Source: DATAQC01 sp046263055 (GTDB lineage Bacteria > Actinomycetota > Acidimicrobiia > Acidimicrobiales > AC-14). Taken from it: 33,756 nucleotides of DNA. Position 1 is the first letter of the stretch. Each line of letters opens with the position of its first letter. The stretch is from contig JBHELO010000019.1 of NCBI GenBank assembly GCA_046263055.1, forward strand, positions 1 to 33,756, written 5' to 3'. Made by a program: the position numbers and the translations under genes. The notes below the pieces were generated by a model. It did no database searches, was not told where the DNA came from, and saw only the letters and a list, made by a program, of their open reading frames with translations. Below are positions 8,643-16,249 of the stretch, piece by piece.

Positions 8643-9350
8643 GTGGACCAGGGTCCCCTCACCGCGCAGGAGTTCTCGGCCGCCGTCAGCGCCGTCACCA
8701 GCGCCTTCGGCGACCCCACCCGCCGAGACATCTACCTGTTCGCCCGGGACGCGGCGGGGGGGGTCACGGCGTCCGAGGTCGCCGAGCGCTTCGAGCTGCA
8801 CCCCAACGTGGCCCGCCACCACCTGGACAAGCTGGCCGCCGGCGGGTACCTGGACGTGTCCGTCGAGCGGCCCGGCGTGGCCGTCGGCCGGCCCTCCAAG
8901 CGCTACCGCTCCACCGACAAGGACATGGGCCTGCAGTTCCCCGCCCGGCGCGACGACCTGCTCGTCACCCTCCTCGGCCGGGCCCTGGCCCTGGTCCCGC
9001 TGGAGGCGGCCGAGGCCATGGCCGAGGAGGTGGGCCTGGAGTACGGCCGGGCCCTGGCCGCCTCCATGGCTCCGGCCGACGGCCACCGCTCCCTCCAGGT
9101 GGCCCTGCACGCGGTGGCCGACGCCCTCACCGCCCACGGCTTCGCGGCCCACGCCGCCGACCACCAGGGCGGCCTGGCCATCATCTCCGAGGTGTGCCCG
9201 TTCGGGCCGGCCGCCGTCCAGCACCCCGTCATCTGCGCCGTCGACCGGGGGATGGTGAAGGGCATGCTCGCGTCCATGTACGGGGACACCGTGCCCGAGA
9301 CGTCGGCGTCGCGCCCCCAGGGCGACCCGGTCTGCGTCACCCTCGTCTGA
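8643..9350 (+). CDS. sufR: SufR-like Fe-S-sensing transcriptional regulator
   Basis: A 235-aa protein with an N-terminal winged helix (GDPTRRDIYLFARDAAGGVTASEVAERF, then HPNVARHHLDKLAAGGYL) and the RPSKRYR wing typical of this group. The C-terminal half holds three cysteines at 185 (EVCPFG), 198 (VICAVD) and 231 (PVCVTLV). The C-x12-C spacing of the first two matches cyanobacterial SufR cluster ligands. SufR represses Fe-S assembly genes when it carries a cluster. The GTG start at 8643 follows the -10 box by six bases. The cysteine desulfurase begins 28 bases downstream and mrp is divergent, so its targets are probably here. Confidence 0.85.
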   Translation: MDQGPLTAQEFSAAVSAVTSAFGDPTRRDIYLFARDAAGGVTASEVAERFELHPNVARHHLDKLAAGGYLDVSVERPGVAVGRPSKRYRSTDKDMGLQFPARRDDLLVTLLGRALALVPLEAAEAMAEEVGLEYGRALAASMAPADGHRSLQVALHAVADALTAHGFAAHAADHQGGLAIISEVCPFGPAAVQHPVICAVDRGMVKGMLASMYGDTVPETSASRPQGDPVCVTLV

Positions 9351-9378
9351 GGGCCACGCTGACCTGACCGGCCGCCCG

Positions 9379-10521
9379 GTGGGTCGCCACTACCTCGACC
9401 ACGCGTCCACCTCGCCGGCCCGCCCCGAGGTGGTGGAGGCCATGCTCGCGTGGCTGGCGACCACCGCCGACCCCGGGCGCGTGCACACCGAGGGCCGCCT
9501 GGCCAGGGTGGCGGTGGAGGACGCCCGCGAGCGGGTGGCGGCCCTGCTCGGCGCCCGGCCCCGGGAGGTGGTCTTCACCAGCGGGGCCACCGAGGCCATC
9601 GCCACCGCCGTGTGGGGGGCCACCTCGGCGCCCACGGCCAGCGCCTCGGGCGGGCGGGCCCACGTGGTGTGCCCGGCCGTGGAGCACTCGGCGGTGCGGG
9701 AGTCCTCGGCGGCGTGGGCCATCGTGACCACGGTGGGGGCCGACGCCGTCGGGCGGGTGGCCCCGGCCGAGGTGGTGGCCGCCATCCGCCCCGGCCAGAC
9801 GACCCTCGTCCACCTGCAGTGGGCCAACCACGAGGTGGGCACCGTGCAGCCGGTGGCCGAGGTGGCAGCCGCCTGCCACGACCTCGGGGTGGCCGTCCAC
9901 ACCGATGCGGCGGCCGCCGCCGGCCACCTCCCGGTCAGCCTGGCCGGCGCGGGCGTAGACCTGCTGTCGGTCAGTGCCCACAAGCTGGGCGGCCCGCCCG
10001 GCGTCGGCGCCCTCCTCGTGCGGCGGGGCCTGCGGCTCCCGCCCCTCCTGCGAGGTGGCGACCAGGAACGGGCCCGGCGGGCCGGTGCCGAGAACGTGGC
10101 CGGCATCGTCGGCTTCGGCGCCGCCGCCGAGGTCCTGTGCGGCCGGCTGGCTCCCGAGGCGGCCGACGCGCGCCGCCGGACGGACCGCGTCCTGGGCTTG
10201 ACCGCGGCGGTGGACGGCGTGCGGGTGTACGGCGACCCGGTGGCCCGGGCACCCCACCTGGTCTGCCTGGGCGTGGACGGCGTGGAGGCGGAGGCGGTGG
10301 TGCTGGGCCTGGACCAGGCGGGGGTGGCCGTGCACTCGGGCAGCGCCTGCTCGTCGGAGTCCCTCGAGCCGTCGCCAGTACTGGAGGCCATGGGCGTCGA
10401 CGCCCGCCACTCGGTGCGGGTGTCGGTGGGCTGGGGATCGACGGACGCAGACGTCGACGCCTTGGTCACCGCCCTACCCGCCGTCGTCGGCCGCCTGCGG
10501 GCACTGGCCGGGGGCGCGTAG
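9379..10521 (+). CDS. Cysteine desulfurase (IscS/NifS-like)
   Basis: A 380-aa class V PLP enzyme that takes sulfur from cysteine as an enzyme-bound persulfide. Visible features are YLDHASTSP at the N-terminus, VVFTSGATEA, HLQWANHEVGTVQP, the PLP lysine at about 202 in SVSAHKLGGPPG, and the persulfide cysteine at about 324 in HSGSACSSESLEPS. The active-site loop marks group I (IscS/NifS), not SufS. It follows the sufR-like gene by 28 bases and probably shares its promoter. It is the only sulfur donor enzyme for clusters in this window; no scaffold (iscU/sufU) or sufBCD is present. Confidence 0.92.
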   Translation: MGRHYLDHASTSPARPEVVEAMLAWLATTADPGRVHTEGRLARVAVEDARERVAALLGARPREVVFTSGATEAIATAVWGATSAPTASASGGRAHVVCPAVEHSAVRESSAAWAIVTTVGADAVGRVAPAEVVAAIRPGQTTLVHLQWANHEVGTVQPVAEVAAACHDLGVAVHTDAAAAAGHLPVSLAGAGVDLLSVSAHKLGGPPGVGALLVRRGLRLPPLLRGGDQERARRAGAENVAGIVGFGAAAEVLCGRLAPEAADARRRTDRVLGLTAAVDGVRVYGDPVARAPHLVCLGVDGVEAEAVVLGLDQAGVAVHSGSACSSESLEPSPVLEAMGVDARHSVRVSVGWGSTDADVDALVTALPAVVGRLRALAGGA

Positions 10522-10524
10522 CGT
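10519..10524 (+). promoter_or_regulatory. Candidate -10 box before the DUF2277 gene
   Basis: TAGCGT overlaps the stop codon of the cysteine desulfurase and ends seven bases before the ATG at 10532, a leaderless-type geometry. Read-through from upstream is equally possible. Confidence 0.25.
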
Positions 10525-10531
10525 CGGGGCC

Positions 10532-10768
10532 ATGTGCCGCAGCATCAAGACCCTTCGGGGCGCCGATCCCGCCCCCACCGACGAAGACGTGCGCGCCGCG
10601 TCCCTCCAGTTCGTCCGCAAGGTCAGCGGGTTCCGCCAGCCCTCGGCCGCCAACCGGGAGGCCTTCGACCGGGCGGTGGAGGACATCGCGGCGGCCACCG
10701 ACTCCCTGCTCCACGGTCTCGTGATCCGGGCGGGACCGCAGGGGCGGGGGGCGCCCGCCGGCCGCTAG
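10532..10768 (+). CDS. DUF2277 family protein
   Basis: A 78-aa protein starting MCRSIKTLRG and containing RAASLQFVRKVSGFRQPSAA, then AFDRAVEDIAAAT. This is the full DUF2277 signature, including the conserved Cys at position 2. The length is normal for the family. Function unknown. It lies 10 bases after the cysteine desulfurase. The conserved N-terminal Cys next to a desulfurase makes a sulfur or metal role conceivable, but that is only a guess from context. Confidence 0.85.
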   Translation: MCRSIKTLRGADPAPTDEDVRAASLQFVRKVSGFRQPSAANREAFDRAVEDIAAATDSLLHGLVIRAGPQGRGAPAGR

Positions 10769-10807
10769 CCGGCCACCGCACCGCACCGAAGGCCGGGGGG
10801 GCCTCGC

Positions 10808-10963
10808 CTACACGTCGCCGACGACGAGGCCCGTCGGGTGCAGGTGGACGGCGTTCACGGTGATGGACCGGTTGCCGCCCGGGCCGGTGGTGGTCTTCTG
10901 CTCGTTGAGTGTCAGCGTGCCCACCCCGGGCAAGGGGATGACCGTGTTCGGCGGTGGATCCAT
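10808..10963 (-). pseudogene. Fragment of a choice-of-anchor P family secreted protein
   Basis: An isolated 51-codon reading with PLPGVGTLTLNEQKTT, then GPGGNRSITVNAVHLH. This resembles the C-terminal repeat region of actinobacterial choice-of-anchor P surface proteins. No signal peptide or upstream body is present, and the N-terminal side runs straight into an unrelated remnant on the other strand. It is most likely a leftover of a deleted gene. Confidence 0.5.
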
Positions 10964-11009
10964 GTGGCCCGCCGGGTGTGGCGAGGCAGCGCAGCCGAGG
11001 CCGCCTGCT

Positions 11010-11483
11010 CCGCCGGGTGGTCGTCGTCGGGCCAACGCCGATGCCACCGACCTGGCCGCCACGCTGGCCGCCAATCCGTCGCTCGGCTACGAGGTCGACG
11101 GGTTCGTCGCCGACCACCAGTCGGCGGCGGGACCCCTCGGCCGTTCTCGCCCTCGGGCCCATCCACAAGACCCTCGAGGTCGCCCTGATGCGGGCCTGCG
11201 GCGTCCTCGTCGTCGCCACCCCCGTGGGGACGGCGGCCGCCAACCACCTCGCCCGCCAGCTCACCCATGCCGGGCTCCGGTGGGGCTGGTCCCGTCGCTC
11301 GGCGACATCGCCGCCGAGCGCCTCACCCTCTGACCGGAATGTGCAGTGAACGGTCGGAGCGACACCAGCTTCGAGGAGTACGCTCGTCTCGACCTCTACT
11401 ACATCGACAACCGGTCACTGATCGTCGACCTGACCATCCTGGCCAAGACCCTCCCCGCCGTGTTCCGCAGCGGCGCCTACTGA
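11010..11483 (+). pseudogene. Broken polyprenyl glycosylphosphotransferase (exopolysaccharide sugar transferase)
   Basis: Pieces of one protein lie in order across two frames. First is VVVVG, then after a one-base shift ANADATDLAATLAANPSLGYEVDGFV, the nucleotide-binding domain of these transferases. Then in another frame come HKTLEVALMRACGVLVVATP and NHLARQLTHAGL, and after a further shift VPSLGDIAAERLTL. A stop follows at 11331, and the reading resumes with EEYARLDLYYIDNRSLIVDL and KTLPAVFRSGAY, the usual extreme C-terminus. The central catalytic domain of about 150-200 residues is missing. Frameshifts plus an internal deletion make it non-functional. Confidence 0.75.
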
Positions 11484-11500
11484 TCGGCTCGCCCCGCTCC

Positions 11501-11509
11501 TGATACCAT
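11501..11509 (+). promoter_or_regulatory. Candidate extended -10 promoter for the TauE/SafE gene
   Basis: TGATACCAT is an extended -10 element (TGN followed by TACCAT). It lies just after the stop of the sugar transferase remnant and 94 bases before the start codon at 11604. The -35 region (TGATCG at 11481) is weak. Confidence 0.35.
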
Positions 11510-11603
11510 CGCTGGCCGGGTCGGTTGCCCGGCGACCACGGCCGGCGGGAGCCGCTGGCGGTGGATGGCGGCGGTGCCGATCACCCGAGGAGGTGCGCCA
11601 CCT

Positions 11604-12761
11604 GTGAACGACCTCCTCGCCGCTGCCGGTAGCGTCGCCGCGACGACGCATGCGGCGGGTGGGCCGAACCCGGTGCTCCTGGCCGTCGCCGGCCTGGTCG
11701 GTGGCGTGGCCGTCGGCGTCACGGGCATGGGCGGGGGAGCGCTGATGACGCCGGCGCTCGTCCTGCTGTTCGGCGTCGACCCGCGGGTGGCGGTGGCCAG
11801 CGACCTCGTCAACTCGCTCGTCATGAAACCCGTCGGCGGCGCCGTGCACCTGAAGCGGGGCACGATCCACTGGTCCCTGGTCCGCTGGTTGGTGGTCGGG
11901 TCCGTTCCCTCCGCCTTCCTCGGGGCCTACCTCCTCAACCGGCTCGGCGACGGGAAGGACGTCCAGGCACAGGTGAAGCAGGTCCTCGGATGGGCCCTGC
12001 TGGTGGCGGCCAGCGCCATCGTGGCCAAGGCCACGCTGGTGGCCCGGGCCCGCAGCCGGCGGCCACCGGGCGAGGAGCCGAACCTCCGGCCGTACACGAT
12101 CAAAGCCGCCCCCACCCTGCTGGTCGGGATGGTGGGCGGGCTGATCGTGGGCATGACGTCGGTGGGCTCGGGTTCGCTGATGATCGTGCTGCTGATGCTG
12201 CTCTACCCGCGCCTCTCGTCCAAGACGCTGGTGGGCACGGACCTCGTCCAGGCCATCCCGCTGGTGGCGTCGGCCACCGCCGGCCAACTGGTGTTCGGCC
12301 ACGTCGACCTGGGCGTGGCCGCCGCCCTCGTCGTCGGCAGCATCCCCGGCGTGTACCTGGGCGCCCGCTTCTCGGCCCTGGCCCCCGACGGCGTGGTGCG
12401 GCCCGTCCTTGTGTCGATCCTGGTCGCCTCGGCGCTCGCCCTGCTCATGCAGCAGGACTACCGGGGGCTGGGGCGGGCGCTCGTCATCCTGGCCCTGACC
12501 GGCATCCCCCTCTGGGCGGCGGTGGACGCCACCCTGCGCCCCACCGCCCACTGGGAACGCAGTGGCCGGCGACGGACCCGGTGGGTGGCTGTCCTGGGCA
12601 TCGGCGCCCCGTTCGGGATCGGGTTCGTGGCGTCACTGGTCTACCTGCTGAAGGTGCGGCCGCAGGTCTGCCGGGCCGCTGCCGTCCCGGTCGGGAAGCC
12701 GGCCCCGCCCGGCCCTGTCGGTGGCACGGTGTCCGATGACGAGGCCATCCACAGCCCGTAG
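11604..12761 (+). CDS. TauE/SafE family anion (sulfite/organosulfonate) exporter
   Basis: A 385-aa integral membrane protein in two homologous halves. Each half opens with the family signature: GLVGGVAVGVTGMGGGALMTPAL near residue 40 and LVGMVGGLIVGMTSVGSGSLMIVL near residue 180. Several further hydrophobic spans give about eight transmembrane helices. The GTG at 11604 follows GAGGAGG with a ten-base gap and is preferred over an ATG at 11565. Members export sulfite, sulfoacetate and similar anions. It lies upstream of the sulfate activation genes cysC and cysDN, which supports a sulfur role, though pseudogenes separate them. Confidence 0.85.
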   Translation: MNDLLAAAGSVAATTHAAGGPNPVLLAVAGLVGGVAVGVTGMGGGALMTPALVLLFGVDPRVAVASDLVNSLVMKPVGGAVHLKRGTIHWSLVRWLVVGSVPSAFLGAYLLNRLGDGKDVQAQVKQVLGWALLVAASAIVAKATLVARARSRRPPGEEPNLRPYTIKAAPTLLVGMVGGLIVGMTSVGSGSLMIVLLMLLYPRLSSKTLVGTDLVQAIPLVASATAGQLVFGHVDLGVAAALVVGSIPGVYLGARFSALAPDGVVRPVLVSILVASALALLMQQDYRGLGRALVILALTGIPLWAAVDATLRPTAHWERSGRRRTRWVAVLGIGAPFGIGFVASLVYLLKVRPQVCRAAAVPVGKPAPPGPVGGTVSDDEAIHSP

Positions 12762-12919
12762 TGGTCGGGGCGCGGTTCCCGCTCGGGGACCAGGGACCGG
12801 CGGCCGACGAGCCGATCACCCAACGTGACCGGGCGGTACGATCGAACGGATGGGGGGAGCATGGGGAACGGCAGCAGGGCCTCGGCGCGCCCTGCCGGGT
12901 CCGGCACCCCGCCCGGCCG

Positions 12920-13639
12920 CCGGCGCTTCGGGCTGGAGCCGGACCTACTGCCGACCTTCACCGACGTGGTGGCCCGGAGGAGGGACGCCTGCACGGCGCC
13001 TATGCCAACCAGAAGCTCCCGTTCGAGCACCTGGTGCGGGAACTGCGGCCTGAGCGCGACCTCAACCGCAACCCGATCTTCCAGGTCATGTTCACCCTTC
13101 GGCCCGGGGCCCGCCTGGCGGCCATGGCCGCCGACGCCGGCCTCGCCCTCGTCGTGGTGCCGGGGGTTTAGGGGTCGGCCGCCGCCGCCCTGGGGACCGA
13201 CGTGCTGGCTCTGGACGAGCGCGAGCCCGACGGCCCGGCAGGCGCCGGGCCTGTCGGGTTGGACGCCAGCCCGACGGATCTGGCCTACGTCATCTACACC
13301 TGCCGACCGACCGGGCGGCCCAAAGGCGTGATGGTGGAGCACGCCGGGGTGGTGAGCCTCCTGGGGGCCACGGCCGACGAACCGGCCCTGGCCGCCGGCG
13401 AGGTCATGATGGGGCTGACGATCCCGGCCCTCGGCCTGTCGGTGCCCGACCCGGCCTGGCGGACGCTGGCCGGCGGCTCCGTCGGAGTCCTGGACGTGCC
13501 GGGGACCACCCACGGCACCCTCTTCCGGGACCCTTACGTCGGCGTGGTCGCCACCCACCTCCGGGAGCGCATCGACCAGGCGGTGGCCCTGGCCGCCGCC
13601 GGCCACGGAGCGCCGTCGAGCCGAGGCGTCCCGGCGTGA
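12920..13639 (+). pseudogene. Degraded NRPS condensation-adenylation remnant
   Basis: Two recognisable NRPS pieces lie in order. The end of a condensation domain reads PTFTDVVARRR in one frame, then after a shift near 12985 GAYANQKLPFEHLVREL and NPIFQVMFTL in another. An in-frame TAG at 13169 interrupts it. The same frame resumes with the A3 core of an adenylation domain, LAYVIYTCRPTGRPKGVMVEH, where the usual SGST has become CRPT. After GEVMMGLTIPALGLSVPD the match fades. Most of the adenylation domain and any carrier domain are gone. Its final TGA overlaps the GTG of the phosphopantetheinyl transferase as GTGA. Confidence 0.8.
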
Positions 13640-14430
13640 TCGACCTGTACTGGGTGGACCTGCGCGTCGGTGCCGACGAGGAGGCCGCCTGGGCCACCCT
13701 CGCCCCCGACGAGACGGCTCGGGCCGACCGGTTCATTTTCGAGGCCGACCGGCGGCGGTTCGTGGCCGGTCGGGCCGCGGTGCGCTCCGTGCTGGGTGAA
13801 CGGCTCGACCTGCAGCCCGCCGAGGTGAGGCTGTCGGTCGACGAATGGGGCAAGCCCGTCCTGGCCGGCGTGGCCGGGGGGCCCTCCTTCAACGTGTCGC
13901 ACAGCGGTGACGTGGCGGTGGTGGCGGTGGCCGACGGGCGGTCGGTGGGCGTCGACGTGGAGGTGCTCCGTCCCGGCGTCGGGGACCTCGACGTGGCCCG
14001 GCGGCTGTTCTCGCCAGCCGAGCGGGCGGCCCTCGGGGCCGTGGCCCCGGAGGACGTCGATGCCGCCTTCCTGCGGGTGTGGACCCGCAAGGAGGCGTGG
14101 GTCAAGGCCAAGGGCCAGGGCCTGTCCATCCCGCTGCACACCTTCGACGTGTCCGTGGGCCCGGACGACGCCACCCTCCGGCGGGCCGAGGGCGACTCGC
14201 TCGGGCCCTCCGGCTGGTGGCTCCACGACGTATCCGGTGCGCGCTTCGGCGCGCCGGTGGTGGCCGCCATCGCCGCCCCGGGCCCGGCCTGCCCGGTGGT
14301 CGACCGGCGTGTCCGCTGGGCCCCGGCCCGGCACCCGGCATTCACGTGGTCGAAAGAAGCCCCATGGCGCCAGACCTTTGCTCCACCGGACCCGGGATCC
14401 GGGGCATTCGCCGGCGGGGGCCGGCCGTAG
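13636..14430 (+). CDS. Sfp-type 4'-phosphopantetheinyl transferase
   Basis: Transfers phosphopantetheine from CoA to carrier domains. All three core motifs are intact: FNVSHSGD (residues 85-92), GVDVE (105-109, Mg-binding Asp and Glu) and WTRKEAWVKAKGQGL (149-163). WGKPVL at about 71-76 is also typical. The main body is about 225 aa. The last 40 residues (from about CPVVDRR) are not family-like and may be read-through into decayed DNA. GTG at 13636 overlaps the stop of the NRPS remnant. It would have served that NRPS; it may persist because it activates another carrier protein in the cell, or simply because it has not yet decayed. Confidence 0.88.
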   Translation: MIDLYWVDLRVGADEEAAWATLAPDETARADRFIFEADRRRFVAGRAAVRSVLGERLDLQPAEVRLSVDEWGKPVLAGVAGGPSFNVSHSGDVAVVAVADGRSVGVDVEVLRPGVGDLDVARRLFSPAERAALGAVAPEDVDAAFLRVWTRKEAWVKAKGQGLSIPLHTFDVSVGPDDATLRRAEGDSLGPSGWWLHDVSGARFGAPVVAAIAAPGPACPVVDRRVRWAPARHPAFTWSKEAPWRQTFAPPDPGSGAFAGGGRP

Positions 14431-14448
14431 CACAACCGCCCTCGTCGA

Positions 14449-14616
14449 GATGGCGCCGCTCGCCTCTTCCGGGGCTTCGGCCTGCGCACGGTGGCCGACT
14501 TCGAGGCGGTGGCCTCCTCCATCACGCCCGACCTGTTCGGGGACTACGGCGACCTGCCCCGAGAGGGGGAGAGCGAGCGGATCTACGAGTCCACGCCGTA
14601 CCCGGCCGACCGCCAG
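14449..14616 (+). pseudogene. Fragment of an NRPS-associated TauD/TfdA-like dioxygenase
   Basis: A 56-codon piece reading ARLFRGFGLRTVADFEAVAS, then PDLFGDYGDLPREG and YESTPYPAD. This resembles the N-terminal part of SyrP-like Fe(II)/2-oxoglutarate oxygenases, which are often found in NRPS clusters. The HxD iron-binding motif expected further on is absent, and the match stops abruptly after PAD. No start codon or ribosome binding site is convincing. Its place next to NRPS and phosphopantetheinyl transferase sequence fits a former biosynthetic cluster. Confidence 0.7.
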
Positions 14617-14700
14617 GGGGAGGTCGGCGCCGCCGACGCTTCCACCGCCACCTCGAGAGCGTGCCGAGACCCGCACCAGGGTCGCAAGGTACCCAGCCGG

Positions 14701-14806
14701 GCGCTGCGACCGCTCCAGGAGTTAGGCGTAGGAGAGGGTCCGTTCTCGCGCACTCGACCGCCACCGCGCCCGGCGTACGCACCGCGTATTCGGCGACCAG
14801 ATGCTG
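14701..14806 (-). pseudogene. N-terminal scrap of an NRPS adenylation domain, opposite strand
   Basis: Minus-strand reading VAEYAVRTPGAVAVECAR matches the opening of adenylation domains (usually ...RTPDAVAV). After a one-base shift it continues RERTLSYA, then a TAA where Glu is expected, then LLERSQ, recovering the A1 core pattern LTYxEL. So at least one frameshift and one nonsense change are visible in about 35 codons. It points the opposite way to the other NRPS remnant, so it is a separate gene or an inverted piece. Apart from this scrap and the dioxygenase fragment, 14431-14956 holds nothing recognisable. Confidence 0.65.
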
Positions 14807-14956
14807 GGCCCCCCGTCCGGCGCGTACGGCGCGCCGCCCGGTTTCAGCCCTCGAGCGGCAGACGCCGGGCGCCGATGCCGGCGGCCACCGGTCCCGCACC
14901 GCGCCGTCGGCGGCCGATCGTCGACCGGCGGCACCGAGGCGGCCCCACGGCCCTCG

Positions 14957-15559
14957 TCACCTGCCGTGGCGCGTGAGCCAGGTGGGGAGTGCGGCCCAGA
15001 TGGCGTCCACCGACTCGTCCCGGCTCAAGGCCTGGGTGGGGACCACCACCTCGGGCCGGAGGGGCGGCTCGTAGGGGTCGTCGACCCCCGTCAGACCGGT
15101 CATCTCGCCCGCCCGCTGGCGGGCGTAGAGGCCCTTCACGTCCCGGCTGGCGCAGACGTCGGGCGGCGTCGAGACCCACACCTCGACGAACCGCCCGTCG
15201 TGCATGGCCCGCACCCGGTCGCGCGCCACGCGGTACGGGGACACCAGCGAGCACACGGCCACGACGCCGTTTCGGGAGAGGAGATGGGCGATGAACCCGA
15301 CTCGCAGGATGTTGGCGATGCGGTCCTCCCGCGTGTAGCGGAGGTCGCTCGACAAGTGGCTCCGGACGACGTCCCCGTCGAGGAGCTCCACCCGGTGGCC
15401 GTCCGCCGTCAGGCGGGCGCCGAGGGCGGCGGCCAGGGTGGTCTTGCCGGCCGACGGGAGGCCCGTGAGCCACACCGTGATGCCCTGGCCCGAGGGGCAA
15501 CGGACCGGACCCCTCGCCGAGTCATGGGCGGTCACGACGCATGCACCAGTCCGAACCAC
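14957..15559 (-). CDS. cysC: Adenylylsulfate (APS) kinase
   Basis: A 200-aa kinase that phosphorylates APS to PAPS. Walker A is GLPSAGKTTLAAAL (about residues 33-46). Then come LLDGDVVRSHLSSDLRYTREDR, VAVCSLVSPYRVARDRVR and FVEVWVSTPPDVCASRDVKG, all standard CysC motifs. It is a free-standing enzyme, not fused to CysN. The GTG at 15559 gives a slightly long N-terminus; GTG at 15535 is an alternative. It is transcribed away from cysDN with about 690 bases of decayed DNA between, so the sulfate activation genes are split here. Confidence 0.92.
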   Translation of the reverse strand: MVRTGACVVTAHDSARGPVRCPSGQGITVWLTGLPSAGKTTLAAALGARLTADGHRVELLDGDVVRSHLSSDLRYTREDRIANILRVGFIAHLLSRNGVVAVCSLVSPYRVARDRVRAMHDGRFVEVWVSTPPDVCASRDVKGLYARQRAGEMTGLTGVDDPYEPPLRPEVVVPTQALSRDESVDAIWAALPTWLTRHGR

Positions 15560-15947
15560 GCCTTCTCCACCGCTGATCGGGGACGCCTTGACAGGGGCGC
15601 GCAGCTCCGTCCGAGGCTATCCCAAACCCCCTCGGCGCGACCCCCGTCGGGCCGGGGCCGGGACCGCCGTGGGTGGCCGGAGACAGCGGCGACCGGCGGG
15701 GCGCGCGTCACATCCGCGTGACCGCGTCCCCACGGCCCACCTCCGGCTCTTCGACGTCGACCAGCATGCTGATGGCGACCGCCGCGACCCGGGCAGCCGC
15801 CTCACCATCACCCTGGTCGTGATGAACGGCGACACGACGCTCCCTGACACCGGCCCGGGGGGCGCTGACGCTCCTTGCCGTGTCGTCGGGCTTCCCAACC
15901 GAGGAGGCCGTGGCCGAGGCGGCGTCGGCTGCCTCGACGCCGGCTCC
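15560..15947. other. Stretch without a recognisable gene
   Basis: Between cysC and the PAP2 remnant no reading on either strand resembles a protein family I recognise. Long open frames exist but look like GC-driven artefacts. It probably contains further decayed DNA and the cysC promoter. Confidence 0.5.
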
Positions 15948-16164
15948 CACCGGGCACCGGCGGCGGCGCTGGGCCTCACCGAGATGGTCGGCAAGCCCCT
16001 GGTCGGGCGCCACCACGGCCGGGGGCTGAGCTTCCCCTCCGGGCACGCGGCGGCGGGGGGCGGCCATGGGGCCGGCCACCATCCTCGCCCTGGCCGGAAT
16101 CCTGCCCAGCCGCTTCGCCGGCCACCTGCCGGGCCCGCTGCGCGAGCGGTTCGCCGCCGCCTGA
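15948..16164 (+). pseudogene. Remnant of a PAP2-type phosphatase
   Basis: A reading from about 15968 gives GLTEMVGKPLVGRHH and GLSFPSGHAAA, the KP and SFPSGH motifs of the PAP2 acid phosphatase family. Immediately after it the frame shifts; the continuation MGPATILALAGILPSRFAGH ending at TGA (16162) could be the following hydrophobic helix. The last conserved motif (SRxYLGxHxxxD) and the N-terminal helices are missing. Confidence 0.55.
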
Positions 16165-16249
16165 GGTCGGTCCGCCGGCCACCTGCGCCGGCCAGGGCGG
16201 GGTGGCGATTGTGTACGCTGCCCGCCACGTTGGCACCACGTCCGCACCC

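Noticed and set aside
12920..13639. Functional small NRPS
   Set aside because: Frameshift, in-frame TAG, corrupted A3 core and no carrier domain.
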